Of a stretch of DNA of 64,000 nucleotides, positions 10,538 to 20,223 are shown piece after piece. Made by a program: the position numbers and the translations under genes. Position 1 is the stretch's first letter. Each line of letters opens with the position of its first letter. The notes beneath the pieces are model-generated. The model was not told the origin of the DNA, searched no databases, and was given only the letters and a program-made list of their open reading frames with translations. Source of the DNA: Sweltsa coloradensis (lineage: Eukaryota; Arthropoda; Insecta; Plecoptera; Chloroperlidae); contig JAMZAV010000963.1 in NCBI GenBank assembly GCA_024449915.1, positions 163,752 to 227,751 of the forward strand. The letters are read 5' to 3'.

Positions 10538-11019
10538 CAGTGGCGTATCCAGGAATTCATAAAAGGGGGAGTTCAATCAATTTTTCATATTTGTGCCGAA
10601 GGCTAAGCGGGGAGTCCGGGGGGCTTGCCCCCCGGAAATTTTTTCTTCTTCAAGGTAATTTTGGTGAAAATCTGTGCGTTTTAAAGCATCACAATGACCA
10701 ACTTTTTATCTACTAAAATCCTGTTTTTTAATCCAAAAGTTTTTCTATTTCAAGGTAATTTTGGTGAAAATCTGTTCGTTTTTAAGCATCACCAACTTTT
10801 TATCTACAAAATCCTGTTTTTAATCTAAAAGTTTTCACTTTCAAGGTTATTTTGGTGAAAATCTGTGCGTTTTAAGCATCAAAATAACCAGCTTTGTATC
10901 TACTATAATCCTCTTTTAGTCAGATGGTAATTTGTTCGTTATTTTATTTTCTCCTTTACACTTTTTTTTCAAAAGGGGGGGGTTTTGTCCCCCTCTCCCC
11001 CCCCTTGGATACGCCACTG
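10538..11019. mobile_element. TIR element CAGTGGCG with ~95-bp internal tandem repeats
   Basis: The ends read CAGTGGCGTATCCAGG and TTGGATACGCCACTG, typical of hAT-type non-autonomous elements. G-rich and C-rich subterminal stretches (GGGGGGCTTGCCCCCC; GTCCCCCTCTCCCCCC) could pair. The interior has three tandem copies of a 91-100-bp unit starting CAAGGTAATTTTGGTGAAAA (10651, 10751, 10842). The 8-bp flanks (AGTTCAGT, ATTTTCAG) do not match, so the target duplication has decayed or the ends are slightly misplaced. Confidence 0.7.
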
Positions 11020-11757
11020 ATTTTCAGTGCTGGTGGTACATTGTGTTAAGAGGTCAATATTGTGGTCTCCACAAATTATGTAAGAAGCCTTGGGGAATTT
11101 CTTTGTTATACCCTAAACACTAGCATTTTCTCTAAGGAGGAGAATTACTCATCCGATCCCTCCTCCTTCTATCCTCAAGTTTCTCCCACCCTAGGCCATT
11201 AACCATTAATGCTACACTTTCGTAAATTCTTACTGACTTCCCATTAACCACCTCCTCCTTCCAAGTTTTTGTTTTATTCATTGCTCTTCTGGCTGGTAGC
11301 TGCCCTTTTTTGTATGGCTTCCACCCCGATAGTCAGAGCTTTCCTGTAAGGATCCCATAGGCCTACCACACTAGGCTAGGCCTAGCATACTCTAGGGTTG
11401 GTCTCACCAAGGATTTGTAGGCATGCCCCTTAAGCTCACTACCCGTCCCTTTAAGTGTTCTAACCCAGGGCGGGATAGGGAGTTGGAGGGCCTCCACAAC
11501 GGGGAAACTTCTTCATCGGCTCTGTTGTTCACCCATTGGTTGACTGCTTGCAATATTGCTGGAAAGAAGAGCAGAGCCCTACTTTCGACAATTATTGCTA
11601 GGCTAGCAATGGCAATTTTTCAGAAGGCGTGTAAATGCATTAGGTATAGGAAATGTGTGTATCCAACATGGAGTCAATTAATTGCTTGTGTAAAAGGTCT
11701 TTAACACAAGTTCTTGTCAAGATCTTGCAAGATCTTGACAAAACTTTTCACCAGGGA

Positions 11758-11816
11758 GGCCTACCTACCCGCTTTACCTAGGCGGGTATAGCCTCTGTAA
11801 AGCGGGTAGGTAGGCC
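11758..11816. repeat. Perfect 20-bp inverted repeat, 19-nt loop
   Basis: GGCCTACCTACCCGCTTTAC (11758-11777) and its exact reverse complement (11797-11816) flank a 19-nt loop. It lies in GCN2 intron 1, close to exon 1, next to another small palindrome (TCAAGATCTTGCAAGATCTT, from 11717). Confidence 0.7.
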
Positions 11817-11825
11817 TAGGCGGGA

Positions 11826-12056
11826 ACTTCTTTGGTTGGTATGGACCGGTTTTACAAAACTACTTGCGTTAGGTTAGCCGAACTTTCCGCTGGCTACAGT
11901 GCGCCGCGCTAGTTCTAGGATCTAATCGATAAGAGCGCACCCGAAATCCTTTTCGTTACAAAACTACTTACCGGTGGCCTAGGCCTAGTTGTTTTTCAGT
12001 GTTTTTATTGAAAAAATAACAGTGTTAAAAAACCGGTCCATACCAACCGAAGAAGT
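11826..12056. mobile_element. MITE, ACTTCTT family, copy 1
   Basis: The terminal inverted repeats are ACTTCTTTGGTTGGTATGG at the left and CCATACCAACCGAAGAAGT at the right, about 40 bp including ACCGGTTTT. The length is 231 bp. It is the same family as 12342-12564 and 18157-18492. The element sits 116 bp inside intron 1 of GCN2. Confidence 0.7.
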
Positions 12057-12171
12057 ACCGGTAGGCCTAGGCCTAGGCCTCGGCCATCTAAACAAACGTA
12101 GGAAGTCCTCCGCCTAGGTCTAGGCCTAGCCTAGCCTAGGGCCAGGCCTAGGGGCTTTCAGCTTTTCCTAC

Positions 12172-12228
12172 CTTAAGTGCTTGCATTTCATTTTCTTGAC
12201 GTTCTTCAGGTGATTCTGTACCGGCCAT
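12172..12228 (-). CDS. EIF2AK4: GCN2 kinase (EIF2AK4), exon 1: start codon exon
   Basis: This is a 57-bp coding exon that a long-ORF scan misses. It reads MAGTESPEERQENEMQALK. The start context AAACCATGG is near-optimal. The donor AAG/GTAGGA leaves phase 0, and joining to the RWD exon gives NEMQALK-AIYVHELRD. This aligns with the family's N-terminus, in which the conserved phrase 'ENELxALxAIY' begins the RWD domain. The match in position, phase and sequence makes the call strong although the exon is short. Transcription must start at some point above 12228, on the side facing the TIA1 gene. Confidence 0.88.
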
Positions 12229-12341
12229 GGTTTACAAACTTCGGCCTATGCATGCATAGCCTAGCTAGGCCAAAGCTAGTTCAAGGTTTAATTACGCTTG
12301 ATAGGTTGGGCCTAGTGCCTAGGGTCTAAACCTGTACTGGC

Positions 12342-12564
12342 ACTTCTTTACCTGGGGGGGTCCAACTTTTCAACAACGTTTTTTGCTGTTAAATTAAAAA
12401 AAAAACTTCAAAACCTTTAACGTCGCTATTTTAAACGAAAGTCCTTTGTCGTTAAAGTACTTTCATATTTAAAATAGCAACGTTAAAGGTTTGGTAGGTA
12501 GAGTATTTTTTTGAAACGTTGCAAAAATCTTTTGTTGAAAAGTTGGACCCCCCAGGTAAAGAGT
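12342..12564. mobile_element. MITE, ACTTCTT family, copy 2, with nested palindrome
   Basis: The ends are ACTTCTTTACCTGGGGGGG and its near reverse complement CCCCCCAGGTAAAGAGT. The arms continue inward (TCCAACTTTTCAACAA / TTGAAAAGTTGGA). Inside is a second palindrome, ACCTTTAACGTCGCTATTTTA against TAAAATAGCAACGTTAAAGGT. The element sits just upstream of the GCN2 start codon, so it lies in the promoter or 5'UTR region. Confidence 0.65.
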
Positions 12565-12900
12565 GCCAACCTACTAGCCTAGGGGTAGGGCCTAGGCCCA
12601 AGGATACTATTATACACTTTAGGCCTATGGCCTAAAGAACAATAACATGTCTCTCCCCTAACCAAACTAAAAACCAAGTTTTTTTTAGTTTGCGGGCATT
12701 GAGGTTAAGTATAAAATCTAAATGCATTGATGATAAATTTAATCTAAGCTGAGCCTACATCACACGCTACACATTACTAGGCCTAGGCTTGGGCTAGTAT
12801 TTGTACACATCACCAAACTCCAAACTCGCACATGACAGCAAGGCGGACGCCATGCCTCCATGTGCCTCCATGCGCCATTTCCAAACAAGACAAGCACGAA

Positions 12901-12912
12901 TGACGTCACGTG
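12901..12912. promoter_or_regulatory. Consensus CRE overlapping an E-box
   Basis: TGACGTCA (12901-12908) is a perfect palindromic ATF/CREB site. It overlaps CACGTG (12907-12912), a perfect E-box. It lies 673 bp upstream of the GCN2 start codon and 2.4 kb upstream of the TIA1 start, in the interval between the two divergent genes. The role is inferred: a palindromic 8-mer arises by chance about once per 65 kb, and similar CRE words occur in repeats near 41883, 51856 and 53141. Confidence 0.4.
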
Positions 12913-13328
12913 TTGTTGTTGTTGTTTTAAATCGTTTCCTCGTTTAGGGAAACTTCTTTATCGACCCCTGGCTTGCCTTTCCGCTCACAGTTTCTGATTC
13001 TTCGTGCGTGTCAAAAAGGTGGGCGTGATTTCGCTCTGAAAAGCACAGCATTTGAAATACGGTTCACTACTTGCAAAAATCATATGAAATAAAACAATAT
13101 TAATTGAAATATTTAAATTTTGTAAACAACCGACAAAAGAACTGGGTGCATTTTGTGTTGTGTTTGTGTTATAGTAAATAGTAATTTGTATTTATTTGCA
13201 CCTTTTATTACAGTATTTGGGTATGAAGGGTGCAAGAGCTATTTGCAGCAACTGATCGAGTTATTTATCGTAGAGGGAGTGAAATTCAATAGAATGTGAG
13301 GTTGTACAGTCCTATACCATGTCCATAC

Positions 13329-13467
13329 ATGGGCGCCGGGAGGGGGGGGCAAGAGGGGGCGCTTGCCCCCCCCTGGATTTCAGGAAAAATAAATTTTAAC
13401 TAGTGATATGCGTTTATTACATGTAAATTAATGTTTTTGTGAAACCGAAATTCAATTGAAAATTAAT

Positions 13468-13537
<70 letters not shown>

Positions 13538-14232
13538 TTTAATATATTTAATGATCTGATCGGGAGCAGAGTGTTGCTAGTTTGTTTGTTTTTAGTACTT
13601 AGTAATGTATTGAAATTTCGCATTTTCCTTTTTGGGTCTAGTCAATCACGCCCGTTTTCCATTTATTTTATGTTATGTGATATTATGTGTATGATTTATT
13701 GAAATAAATAATAATACTGTAACAAGATATCGTTTCTATGATTTGTAGGCTAGTAAATTATTAGTCGATGTAGACCTCTAAGAACGTGTTTATGTTTTAT
13801 ATTTTTATTCCACATTGCATTGCAACTGGAGAGAACTTACAAGTTGCAGTTTTATGTAAGAAAAGAAAATGTTATCAAACAGTCACATTCATTATAATTT
13901 TATGCAATTAAAATAAAGCCTTTATTTTTGAAACGTGTGTCTCATTTTCAACTCATAACCCATTTTAGTAACCGTATAAAAGTTGAGACACAATGTTTTT
14001 TTGTTTACTTTCTAGTATCTACTGCACAAAAATTACATAATTTCGGTATCGTATTCAGCCCACTACTTTTTTCTAAAACCCACCAAATGCATTCTAAAAA
14101 CCTAATTTTAAAAAATTTCGCCTGCGGCGCTATTGTTGGGGGCTCCGCCCCCCAAACCCCCCGTGCTTGCCCAACTAAACTACAAATTGTGATTGTTGCC
14201 CCCCCTGCTAAAATTCCTGCCGGCGCCCATGT
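13329..14232. mobile_element. hAT-like element with 8-bp target duplication
   Basis: The ends read ATGGGCGCCGG and CCGGCGCCCAT. They are flanked by the exact 8-bp direct repeat GTCCATAC (13321-13328 and 14233-14240), the hAT hallmark. G-rich and C-rich subterminal blocks (AGAGGGGGCGCTTGCCCCCC; GGGGGCTCCGCCCCCC) follow. A (TAA)n microsatellite lies inside at 13469-13537. There is no transposase, so it is non-autonomous. A relative of its right end is at 43820-43920 in a spastin intron. The element sits between GCN2 and TIA1. Confidence 0.8.
13469..13537. repeat. (TAA)n microsatellite
   Basis: About 23 nearly uninterrupted trinucleotide units within the hAT-like element. The poly-Ile frame on the opposite strand is an artefact of the repeat. 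Confidence 0.95.
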
Positions 14233-14685
14233 GTCCATACCGTACCCAAGTTTTCAAAATGTAGGCCTACAAACTACAATGTGCAAATATAATTCCCGAG
14301 AGACATTTTGTATAATATCGTGCCCGTACACCTTATCTAGGTGTAAACTGTAAACTGCAATAAAACTTCGCGCTTTTGTACTCGAGTATAAATTGTATAC
14401 ACTTTGACTAGTTTGCAAAAAGGAAAATTAGAAAAGATAACGAATCTACCCCAAAATGCTCATCTGTATACGCAACTGAAAAATGAAAATTGCATTCACT
14501 AATAAGTCTCAGTAGATATTTTTGTTTCGCTCATTAGGGAAAAGAGTACTGAATAAATTTTTCATGACTGTGATCATGATCATGATTCATGAATTGTACA
14601 AAAACTGAACTTGACCTTCATGACCATAACCAAATACTGTAATATTACATTAAGCGTAGTGTAATATTACGGTATTTGCCATAAC

Positions 14686-14757
14686 TAGGAAAACGCCAAA
14701 GTCGTTGATAGACGAGTAAGTGAGCCATGTGATTGCGATTCACATGATTTTTATCAA
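14686..14757 (-). mobile_element. Helitron-like 3' end, partial
   Basis: CTAGGAAAACGCCAAAGTCG... read on the minus strand gives a hairpin ACGACTTTGGCGT followed by TTTTCCTAG and a T. This matches the ends of the 25100-25373 element. The remainder is degenerate. Confidence 0.55.
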
Positions 14758-15286
14758 CAAATTTTGAACAAATTGGATGGAAAAAAACTATTTATTTAAT
14801 TTTTGCACCCCTAAATATCCCCCCCACCCCCACCCCCCTTAAAAAATTGACTCGGATGTTTTTTGTTCACTCTCTGAATGAAATTTTCACGGAACCTTCA
14901 AAAACTATAAACATATATATTTTCATGAAAATCGAATCAAAATGAAAATCTAAATATTAATTACAAGTTTTTGTATAAGCTTTTTGATAAAAGCGATGAC
15001 GTTCCCAAATTCAAAAGACGCGGAAAATTATACACCACGCCCATACGTGCGGATTGGTCAAAACCAGCGATGAGGTATCTAACAAGCAGTGGGGTCGGCT
15101 TATCGCTCTGCGCTGGCAGTTTGTGAGCTTTCTGAACGCGATATTTGTTTTGACAAAAGAGTGCCGGAATGCACAGAGCATAAACTCGTACCTGAAGCAT
15201 ATGTGGATGCAGCGTATTTCTATTATTAACTATAATAAGTAAATAGTAAATTCGTCAAGCTGGAGGAAGAATATTTGTCAACGTCG

Positions 15287-16498
15287 ATGATGAGTGAAGA
15301 GAGTCATCCTCGAACGTTGTATGTAGGGAATTTGGACGCTACCGTATCGGAAGATCTACTGTGTGCCTTGTTCTCGCAGATCGGACCCGTCAAAGGCTGC
15401 AAAATCATACGTGAGCCCGGAAATGATCCTTACGCCTTTTTGGAGTTCACTAACCACCAAGGGGCTGCTACAGCACTTGCAGCAATGAATAAGAGGTTAT
15501 TCCTTGACAAGGAGATGAAGGTAAATTGGGCTACATCGCCAGGTAACCAACCCAAACAGGACACAAGTAACCATTACCATATATTTGTCGGTGACCTAAG
15601 CCCCGAAATTGAAACACAAACCTTAAGAGAAGCTTTTGCACCATTTGGGGAAATATCTAACTGCAGAATAGTTAGAGATCCCCAAACATTAAAATCAAAA
15701 GGTTATGCCTTTGTATCTTTTGTGAAGAAGGCAGAGGCTGAGAGTGCCATAGCTGCAATGAATGGCCAATGGTTAGGTAGTCGGAGCATTCGAACAAATT
15801 GGTCCACAAGGAAGCCACCCCCTCCAAGGAGTGAAAGACCCCGTCATGCTAATTCAAAACCTCAAACGTTTGATGAAGTGTACAATCAGTCGAGTCCAAC
15901 GAACTGCACAGTCTATTGCGGAGGGTTCACCAATGGCATCACCGAGGATCTTATGCAAAAGACTTTCTCTCAATTTGGAAACATCATGGACATCCGCGTG
16001 TTCAAGGATAAAGGATACGCCTTCATCAGGTTTGCTGCAAAGGAGTTTGCCGCTCATGCCATTGAAGCGGTTCACAATACGGAAATCAACGGTCAAACGG
16101 TAAAATGCTTCTGGGGTAAGGAAACTGGGGATCCAAATCATGGGCAGAATGCAGGAGGTCAAGCTCCTGCAGGTACGCAGTATCAATACCCTTCTTATGG
16201 TCAGCAGATGGGTTATTGGTATCCCCAGACATACCAAGCACAAGCAGCGAGCGCAGCGCAGATGCAAGGTCAGTATGCTTTACAAGGCATGCAGTATCCA
16301 TACGGACAGTTTGGGTACCAACAGGCTGGCTACATGGCAGGGCGTATGGGTATGCAGCTGCCTGCTGGATGGCAAGGCATGCCAACACAAACTCCTGGCA
16401 CTGCGCAACAGATGGCAGCTGCAGCACAGGGCGCAGCCATGCAGCAGCAGCCGGCCGGCATGATGGCTTATACCATGCAACAATTCCAGACTCAGTGA
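15287..16498 (+). CDS. TIA1: TIA-1/TIAR RNA-binding protein, single exon
   Basis: An intact 403-residue protein with the complete TIA-1/TIAR plan (vertebrate members are about 375-390). It binds U-rich RNA, regulates 5' splice-site choice and translation, and nucleates stress granules. RRM1 (residues 9-80) has RNP2 LYVGNL and RNP1 YAFLEF. RRM2 (95-170) has IFVGDL and KGYAFVSF. RRM3 (210-278) has VYCGGF and KGYAFIRF, then VKCFWGKE. The Gln/Tyr/Gly/Met/Ala-rich tail (279-403) corresponds to the prion-like domain. I start at the first ATG (15287), giving MMSEESHPRTLYVGNL, which aligns with TIAR. A longer frame begins upstream at TTG (15275), which is not a likely start. There is no intron, whereas the vertebrate genes have about a dozen exons. 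No poly(A) tail or target duplication was seen. Confidence 0.95.
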   Translation: MMSEESHPRTLYVGNLDATVSEDLLCALFSQIGPVKGCKIIREPGNDPYAFLEFTNHQGAATALAAMNKRLFLDKEMKVNWATSPGNQPKQDTSNHYHIFVGDLSPEIETQTLREAFAPFGEISNCRIVRDPQTLKSKGYAFVSFVKKAEAESAIAAMNGQWLGSRSIRTNWSTRKPPPPRSERPRHANSKPQTFDEVYNQSSPTNCTVYCGGFTNGITEDLMQKTFSQFGNIMDIRVFKDKGYAFIRFAAKEFAAHAIEAVHNTEINGQTVKCFWGKETGDPNHGQNAGGQAPAGTQYQYPSYGQQMGYWYPQTYQAQAASAAQMQGQYALQGMQYPYGQFGYQQAGYMAGRMGMQLPAGWQGMPTQTPGTAQQMAAAAQGAAMQQQPAGMMAYTMQQFQTQ

Positions 16499-17290
16499 TG
16501 CATACAGACTGCTAGCCTAGCTATGCTAACATCAAGTGATATTTGATTGTTTCAAATAGCCTACCTGTAAAGATGCAAACTAAAATTGATTTAAGTACTG
16601 TAAGCTGGCACTGCACATAACACTACCTTTTCTGATGGAGTGCTGCAGTCCCATGTCTTACCGCAGCATGTTTCAAATATTGTGGTTTTGTCTTCTATGA
16701 ACCTCTAATAGCTTTCGACAAAACCACTTTATTTACTATTTTATCAGAACATGACTGTGGGTATCCTTTGGAAATGCAAATTGAGAAAAAATTCCTATGT
16801 TGTCATACTCTGTACTGTAGGTCATAACTCATAATGTTTTTTGTTACATAATTTATAGCAACAGCAATTATGATAGTACAGAATTTATATCCAAAATATG
16901 ACAATGACAAAATATGTAGATTTGCTAGTGTCATTTCAGAGTTAGGCCTACTCTGCTCTCCAATGAAAAAAGGTATGAAAAGTAACCAATTACAGATTGA
17001 ATCGTTTCTCAAGAATCTTGTATAAACATTAATAATAATTACATCTAGGATATTTTGTTGAGTATTAAATGAAACTGATTTTATAATTATCATGAAACCT
17101 ATGTAAATACATGAGGCACTTCCCAAGTGGAATATTGATAATGCTGAGATTCTGCTGTATGGTACCCAGATGGGGTGATTAACAATTGTGTAACTAGGTT
17201 TAAGCTTCAATCAAGAATTGTCAATGAAGCTTGTATGAACTGCAAAACTGATTATTTTTGATTGAAATAAAAACATTGGGTCTGGGAAAA
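16499..17290 (+). other. TIA1: TIA1 3' untranslated region
   Basis: AT-rich sequence after the TGA stop, without coding potential on the plus strand. It contains T-rich and AT-rich stretches of the kind TIA-type proteins bind, so autoregulation is conceivable but only inferred. It ends near a canonical polyadenylation signal. Confidence 0.55.
17266..17271 (+). terminator. Polyadenylation signal AATAAA
   Basis: AATAAA followed about 15-30 nt later by GGGTCTGGGAAAACTCTTGTTTTTCG, a GT/T-rich downstream element. This is the best candidate for the TIA1 3' end, giving a 3'UTR of about 790 nt. Confidence 0.5.
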
Positions 17291-18156
17291 CTCTTGTTTT
17301 TCGTTTTCCACAATCTAGTTTTAATCTTCCTTTAGGCCTATGCCACTTCTTGTTAGGCCTAGGGTCTATATAGCCTCTAGGCTACATTCACTTCGTTTAT
17401 CACAGACATTTAAAACGGTTTCCATAGGCCTAATTTCCGATGTTACTTACGGCAATGTGAACCAAATTCAATATGACAGTTCGCTAAAATGTTAAGGCTA
17501 ACATCGGCTGGAGTAAAAACATCGCAGCTTTTAAATTGGATGTGTGTTTATCACGAAAAGTTAAATTGACCAGGCCCTTGCCCTAGGCATCTTGAAGTTA
17601 TAGGGCCTTCACTTTCGGAATCGAACTAAAGTGAAACCGTTTGAAGCTAGGAGCCTACCGTATATTGCAGTGTTTCTAAATACTAGCCTGGATCATGGAA
17701 ATGACGTAACCTTGAATACAAATGAGAACGGATTAGCTCATGTGATAAACGTGGTTAATGTAGGCCTAAGTAAGCTCATAAAATACCATGGGGCTCCTCC
17801 CTACTAGGGGTTTTGTTACAATGCTACTGGACAATGGTATTACCGTATTAGTAGCCTCATGTCACCATCTGTAGGCTAGGTCTGGTTGAAAATTTCAAAT
17901 CTGGTTTCAATTTTCCCATTTTCCAGTTGGTCCATAGAGACCGTTTACTAGGTACTAAATTTAAAGTTAAATCCAATTTGATCTGACAAATTCAATTGCA
18001 CCAAATTGCATATTACAATTTCTATGCACATAACCTAACTTCACCTAATTTCTAGGTCTACCCTTCCACCATCTAGGCTTAGGGCTACTGTTGGTAGTTA
18101 GGCCTAATTGTGAAGGGCCTATTTCACCATCCTTAACCTTGCATTAGCCTACTGGT

Positions 18157-18492
18157 ACTTCTTCGGTTGGTATGGGGCAACTTTTTAACACTGCGATGTT
18201 AGGGGAAAAGTAGGTTGGAGGGGGGGGCACGAAGCCTGTATGTTTTACTATATTATCGTTATTATTATTAGTGAATGATAGCAATTGTCATAAAAGTATG
18301 TCCGAACTGGGGATCGAACCCAGAACCTCCGGCAATTGCTATCATTCACTAATAATATCCTCAAAGCGGGCTTATGCTTAAAAACCTTATTTTCATTATT
18401 ATTATTATTATTGTTAAAACATTCGCGCTCCCCTTCCCCTAACCTACTAAATTCCCCTTGTTAAAAAGTTGGCCCATACCAACCGAAGAAGT
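18157..18492. mobile_element. MITE, ACTTCTT family, copy 3, with tRNA-like hairpin
   Basis: The terminal repeats are ACTTCTTCGGTTGGTATGG and CCATACCAACCGAAGAAGT. Inside, 21-bp perfect inverted arms (18267-18287 and 18333-18353, core GTGAATGATAGCAATTG) enclose a minus-strand tRNA-like segment with the B box GGGTTCGATCCCC. This gives a nested element: a small hairpin unit with a Pol III-like motif inside a MITE. Confidence 0.7.
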
Positions 18493-19010
18493 GCTGCATT
18501 ACTCGAGTTTTTATTTAACGCCAGTACTCGCATGAGGTATATATAACCCCATAATTGAATTACCTACAATGAGTTGTGGTGTTTGGATGTAGGGTCCAAA
18601 TATTTTAGTTCATTGGAATGTACCGTATCAACTCGATTGTAGGCCGCCATCGACTGATCAATCACCTTTTATAGAGGGATGGATATAAATACTAAAATGG
18701 CTTCACATAATGGCCGCACCTCACTTATTGAACTCGACAATTTTAAATATACCTACCTGAGGCCTATACTCACATAAATAATACTTGACTACCGGCACTG
18801 ACTAATCTTTGCCGGTACTGTTTCAAAATGGAACACTAATTGAGGAATGTTTGTGAATGAAATTAGTATTTTATTGAAACTTGACACAATTTGCTTGGAA
18901 ATTATGTATTAGGCCCTCCCATTGAAATATATAAAATTTCCTTAGGCCTAGTAGGTCTACAATAAATATTTTTAAATATTTTTTATTTTAGTTTGTTGAC
19001 ATAGCTTGTA

Positions 19011-19593
19011 CAGTCAGGGTCATTATATAAATCAGAGGTCTTAAAGATACCTCTTTTCACCGACATCTCGTGGTTTAACTCTTGGTGCCATTATTTATAC
19101 GCCCGTTAACTGCATTATCGATCGATGGAAAGTTCCCTAGACTATTTGATGTTATTAATATTATTGAGGAAGCTTTGAAAGACTCTTGGTCAACAAAATA
19201 GTCATATCTAGAAGGCAGTCAGCAGAATATACAATTTATCACAACAAAACATAAAACAAACTTTGGTGGTTTTGCAAATAAGACTTGACAGCTAAGATAG
19301 AATTATTTGAATAATTAAACTAAGGCTAATATAACAAGAAGCATAGGCTTAATGCTATGCCTAGGCCAAGGTATCGATATATATTTCTCTCTTTACTTCC
19401 ATTTATAATTCTTCTAGGCTTGCATAGTTTCTCTGGTGAATAGAGAATTTTTCCTTTGCATTATCAGCCATGTTCTTATTTATGTCGATAATGCAGTTTC
19501 ACAGGGCGATATAAATAATGACACCAAGAGTTGACCACAGATGTCGGTGAAGAGGTATCTTTCAGACCTCTTGATTTATATATGACCTGACTG
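19011..19593. mobile_element. TA-flanked TIR element (Tc1/mariner-like MITE)
   Basis: The ends are CAGTCAGGGTCATTATATAA and TTTATATATGACCTGACTG. Both sides carry a flanking TA (19009-19010, 19594-19595). The inverted arms extend for about 110-120 bp: CAGAGGTCT, TACCTCTTTTCACCGACAT, CTCTTGGTG, ATTATTTAT, and TGCATTATCGA against TCGATAATGCA. There is no transposase. The TA flank and CAGT start suggest Tc1/mariner mobilisation. Confidence 0.7.
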
Positions 19594-20223
19594 TACTACT
19601 AACTTTTAGGCCTTATGTAGGTAAGATCAAATTTCTTTACCATTATATACATATTTTTTCACACCAAACCAACTTTAATATTTTTTCCTGCTAAAACTAA
19701 GAACCCCGCTTAACATTTTGTTGTAGAAAAACATCAAAGATAGAGTAACCTTAGATTAGAATAGCCTGGCCCTAGGGGCTACATAAAAGGAGAGGGTGGT
19801 ATGAACACTACTGAGTAACATAACATTTTGTAGCACTGGGGTAATATACCCCACGCAAGTAATGCAGCACATTCACCTGTAATGCAGTTTCCTTCCATTG
19901 GGCATACATTATGACTTTTAAAACGAAGCTAGCTCAATGCCTATTTTTTTTATTTCAAGCACCCTATCCATTAATGGTGAAGTTAGAAATTAAAGGCGAC
20001 AGCTGCTGCCAACTTGGTTGCCTTTATATTGATTGCATGGCTATCTCTTGGATGGTTAGTAGGGCCTAACCCTCATTTCAACACGAGTAATATTTTAAAC
20101 TATTGTTGCCAACTGGAATGCATGTAAGCCAATGATATCAAGTATTAACAATTCTATTATAGTTTGCCCTAACCCAACCAAAGCATTAGTAGGCCTATTT
20201 TTAAATATAACCATAGTTGTAAT

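Larger units (their letters stand above)
1630..12171 (-). other. GCN2 intron 1, 10.5 kb, transposon-filled
   Basis: The intron is defined by the donor AAG/GTAGGA at 12172/12171 and the acceptor TTTCAG/GCA at 1630/1629. It holds LINE debris (1902-3200, 5300-5760, 9420-10446), tRNA-like repeats (6880-7384, 8907-9285), a palindromic element (7775-8285), a TIR element with internal tandem repeats (10538-11019) and a MITE (11826-12056). Those are listed separately. No further GCN2 exon is needed, because exon 1 and exon 2 join in phase 0 and read through ALK-AIY as in other GCN2 proteins. Confidence 0.75.

Noticed and set aside
15275..15286. Upstream start of TIA1 at position 15275
   Set aside because: The codon there is TTG. 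The first ATG at 15287 gives an N-terminus that aligns with TIAR, so the longer frame is not supported.
15831..16515. Several open frames overlapping TIA1 on both strands
   Set aside because: Shadow frames of a long, GC-richer coding exon; no independent family match.
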